A DNA stretch of 6,335 nucleotides from the NCBI GenBank assembly GCA_018399475.1, contig JAGYOS010000095.1:1-6335 (forward strand). The letters are read 5' to 3'. Position 1 is the first letter of the stretch; each line of letters starts with the position of its first letter. The notes under the pieces were generated by a model, which ran no database searches, was not told where the DNA came from, and was given only the letters and a program-made list of their open reading frames with translations. Below are positions 5,618 through 6,335 of this stretch, piece after piece. A program made the position numbers and the translations under genes. This DNA is from a bacterium (GTDB taxonomy: Bacteria; Patescibacteriota; Minisyncoccia; CAIUEV01; JAHKAQ01).

Positions 5618-6335
5618 TTATTTTTTATTCATCATTTTCCTCCTGATAAAAGCCGGAATTTCCCGCTCATCTTCTTCTTCCTTGCTCAACTCCTCATTTC
5701 TCTCAACAAAATGTTCTACTCTCTTTTTGGGTTTTTCTTGAGGTTTTTCAGCTTGTTTAATTTCAAGCTTCTCTTTAACATCCTCGCCGGAGCCGGCAAT
5801 AGTCATTGAATTTTGTTGTTGAAAATTAACGGGGGTTTCCTCCTGAGAACTGGGAGTATTTCCTAAACCGCCCTCTTCTTCAAAGCCGGTAGCAATAACG
5901 GTAATTCTTATTTCTCCTTTTTTCTTGCCTTCTTCTTTTCTGGAAACCGCACCGAAAATAACTTTGGCGTTAGGATCAACATTTTCAGTAATAACATTGG
6001 CGGCTTCATTTATTTCCAACATTCCTACATCCGAACCACCACTAATATTAAACAAAACACCTCTTGCCCCATCAATTGACATTTCCAGCAAAGGAGAATT
6101 AATAGCTTGTTTGGCGGCTTCAACGGCCCTATTTTCACCCGAAGCTTTGCCGATTCCCATCAATGCCGAACCGGCATCTTGCATGATCGCTTTTACATCG
6201 GCAAAATCAACGGCAACGACGCCCGGAACGGTTATAATGTCAGAAATGCCTTGAACTCCTTGCCTTAAAATATCATCTACTACCTTAAAAGCACTCAAAA
6301 GAGTTGTTTTCTTATCAATAATTTGAAGAAGTCTG
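5618..6335 (-). CDS. ftsZ: cell division protein FtsZ, C-terminal part (start beyond window)
   Basis: The frame is open from the right edge (first full codon at 6334) to TAA at 5618-5620, giving 238 residues. The visible part begins in the helix before the T7 loop, with DKKTTLL and [13 protein letters not shown], then the T7 synergy loop ([10 protein letters not shown]) and [16 protein letters not shown]. The C-terminal tubulin-like subdomain ([26 protein letters not shown]) follows, then a charged, poorly conserved linker of about 65 residues and the conserved tail EIPAFIRRK, which binds FtsA-type partners. FtsZ is the tubulin-like GTPase that forms the division ring; the GTP-binding N-terminal domain is outside the window. 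The T7 loop asparagine of the usual NxDxxD is replaced by alanine. The TTG at 6296-6298 is an internal codon, not the start. Confidence 0.97.
   Translation of the reverse strand, partial: RLLQIIDKKTTLLSAFKVVDDILRQGVQGISDIITVPGVVAVDFADVKAIMQDAGSALMGIGKASGENRAVEAAKQAINSPLLEMSIDGARGVLFNISGGSDVGMLEINEAANVITENVDPNAKVIFGAVSRKEEGKKKGEIRITVIATGFEEEGGLGNTPSSQEETPVNFQQQNSMTIAGSGEDVKEKLEIKQAEKPQEKPKKRVEHFVERNEELSKEEEDEREIPAFIRRKMMNKK

Noticed and set aside
5925..6254. 109-aa plus-strand ORF
   Set aside because: It is antisense to the conserved T7-loop and C-terminal domain of ftsZ, with no promoter or domain.
1..6335. CRISPR array, transposase or insertion sequence
   Set aside because: No spaced direct repeats, terminal inverted repeats or transposase-like protein were seen; the only repeats are the short tandem ones listed.

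Overview
The window is an AT-rich bacterial segment in which all confidently called genes lie on the minus strand, so the reading order runs from the right edge to the left. The organism looks like a small-genome anaerobe, possibly Patescibacteria/CPR. The grounds are the lysine-rich proteins with A/T-ending codons, almost no Shine-Dalgarno sequences, a tRNA without an encoded CCA, and an oxygen-sensitive class III ribonucleotide reductase (RNR) as the only RNR seen here. This placement is inference. UGA appears to be a normal stop, so the UGA=Gly code of Gracilibacteria/Absconditabacteria is not indicated.

Layout in transcription order: (1) ftsZ, missing its N-terminal part, runs off the right edge and ends in a typical C-terminal tail, followed by a strong intrinsic terminator (5547-5577). 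(2) A 270-base intergenic region holds a good NrdR box over the likely promoter and a 9-bp inverted repeat in the leader. (3) A deoxynucleotide-synthesis cluster follows: nrdR (repressor), a large nrdD (720 aa catalytic part), a separate 58-aa gene for the NrdD glycyl-radical domain, nrdG (radical-SAM activase) and a small thioredoxin/glutaredoxin-like protein. A weak terminator-like hairpin follows. (4) A DUF167 gene overlaps mreC by one base. (5) A tRNA-Ala(UGC) gene follows. The left edge holds a short AT-rich tandem repeat and the possible end of a plus-strand ORF.

The central observation is that the class III RNR is split. The large NrdD stops cleanly after its first zinc CxxC pair. The second CxxC, the glycyl-radical motif (RVTGF) and the conserved WNKGK tail are on a separate 58-aa ORF (2514-2690), 43 bases downstream and directly abutting nrdG. 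Both reading frames contain stops in the gap, so one sequencing indel cannot rejoin them, and the gap carries a possible promoter of its own. If the parts assemble, this is a two-piece RNR in which the zinc site would bridge two chains and the oxygen-vulnerable radical glycine sits on a small, cheaply replaced subunit, similar in concept to the YfiD/GrcA spare part of pyruvate formate-lyase. The working model is that NrdR senses nucleotides and controls the cluster, NrdG installs the radical on the small subunit, the large subunit reduces ribonucleotides, and the redoxin supplies electrons.
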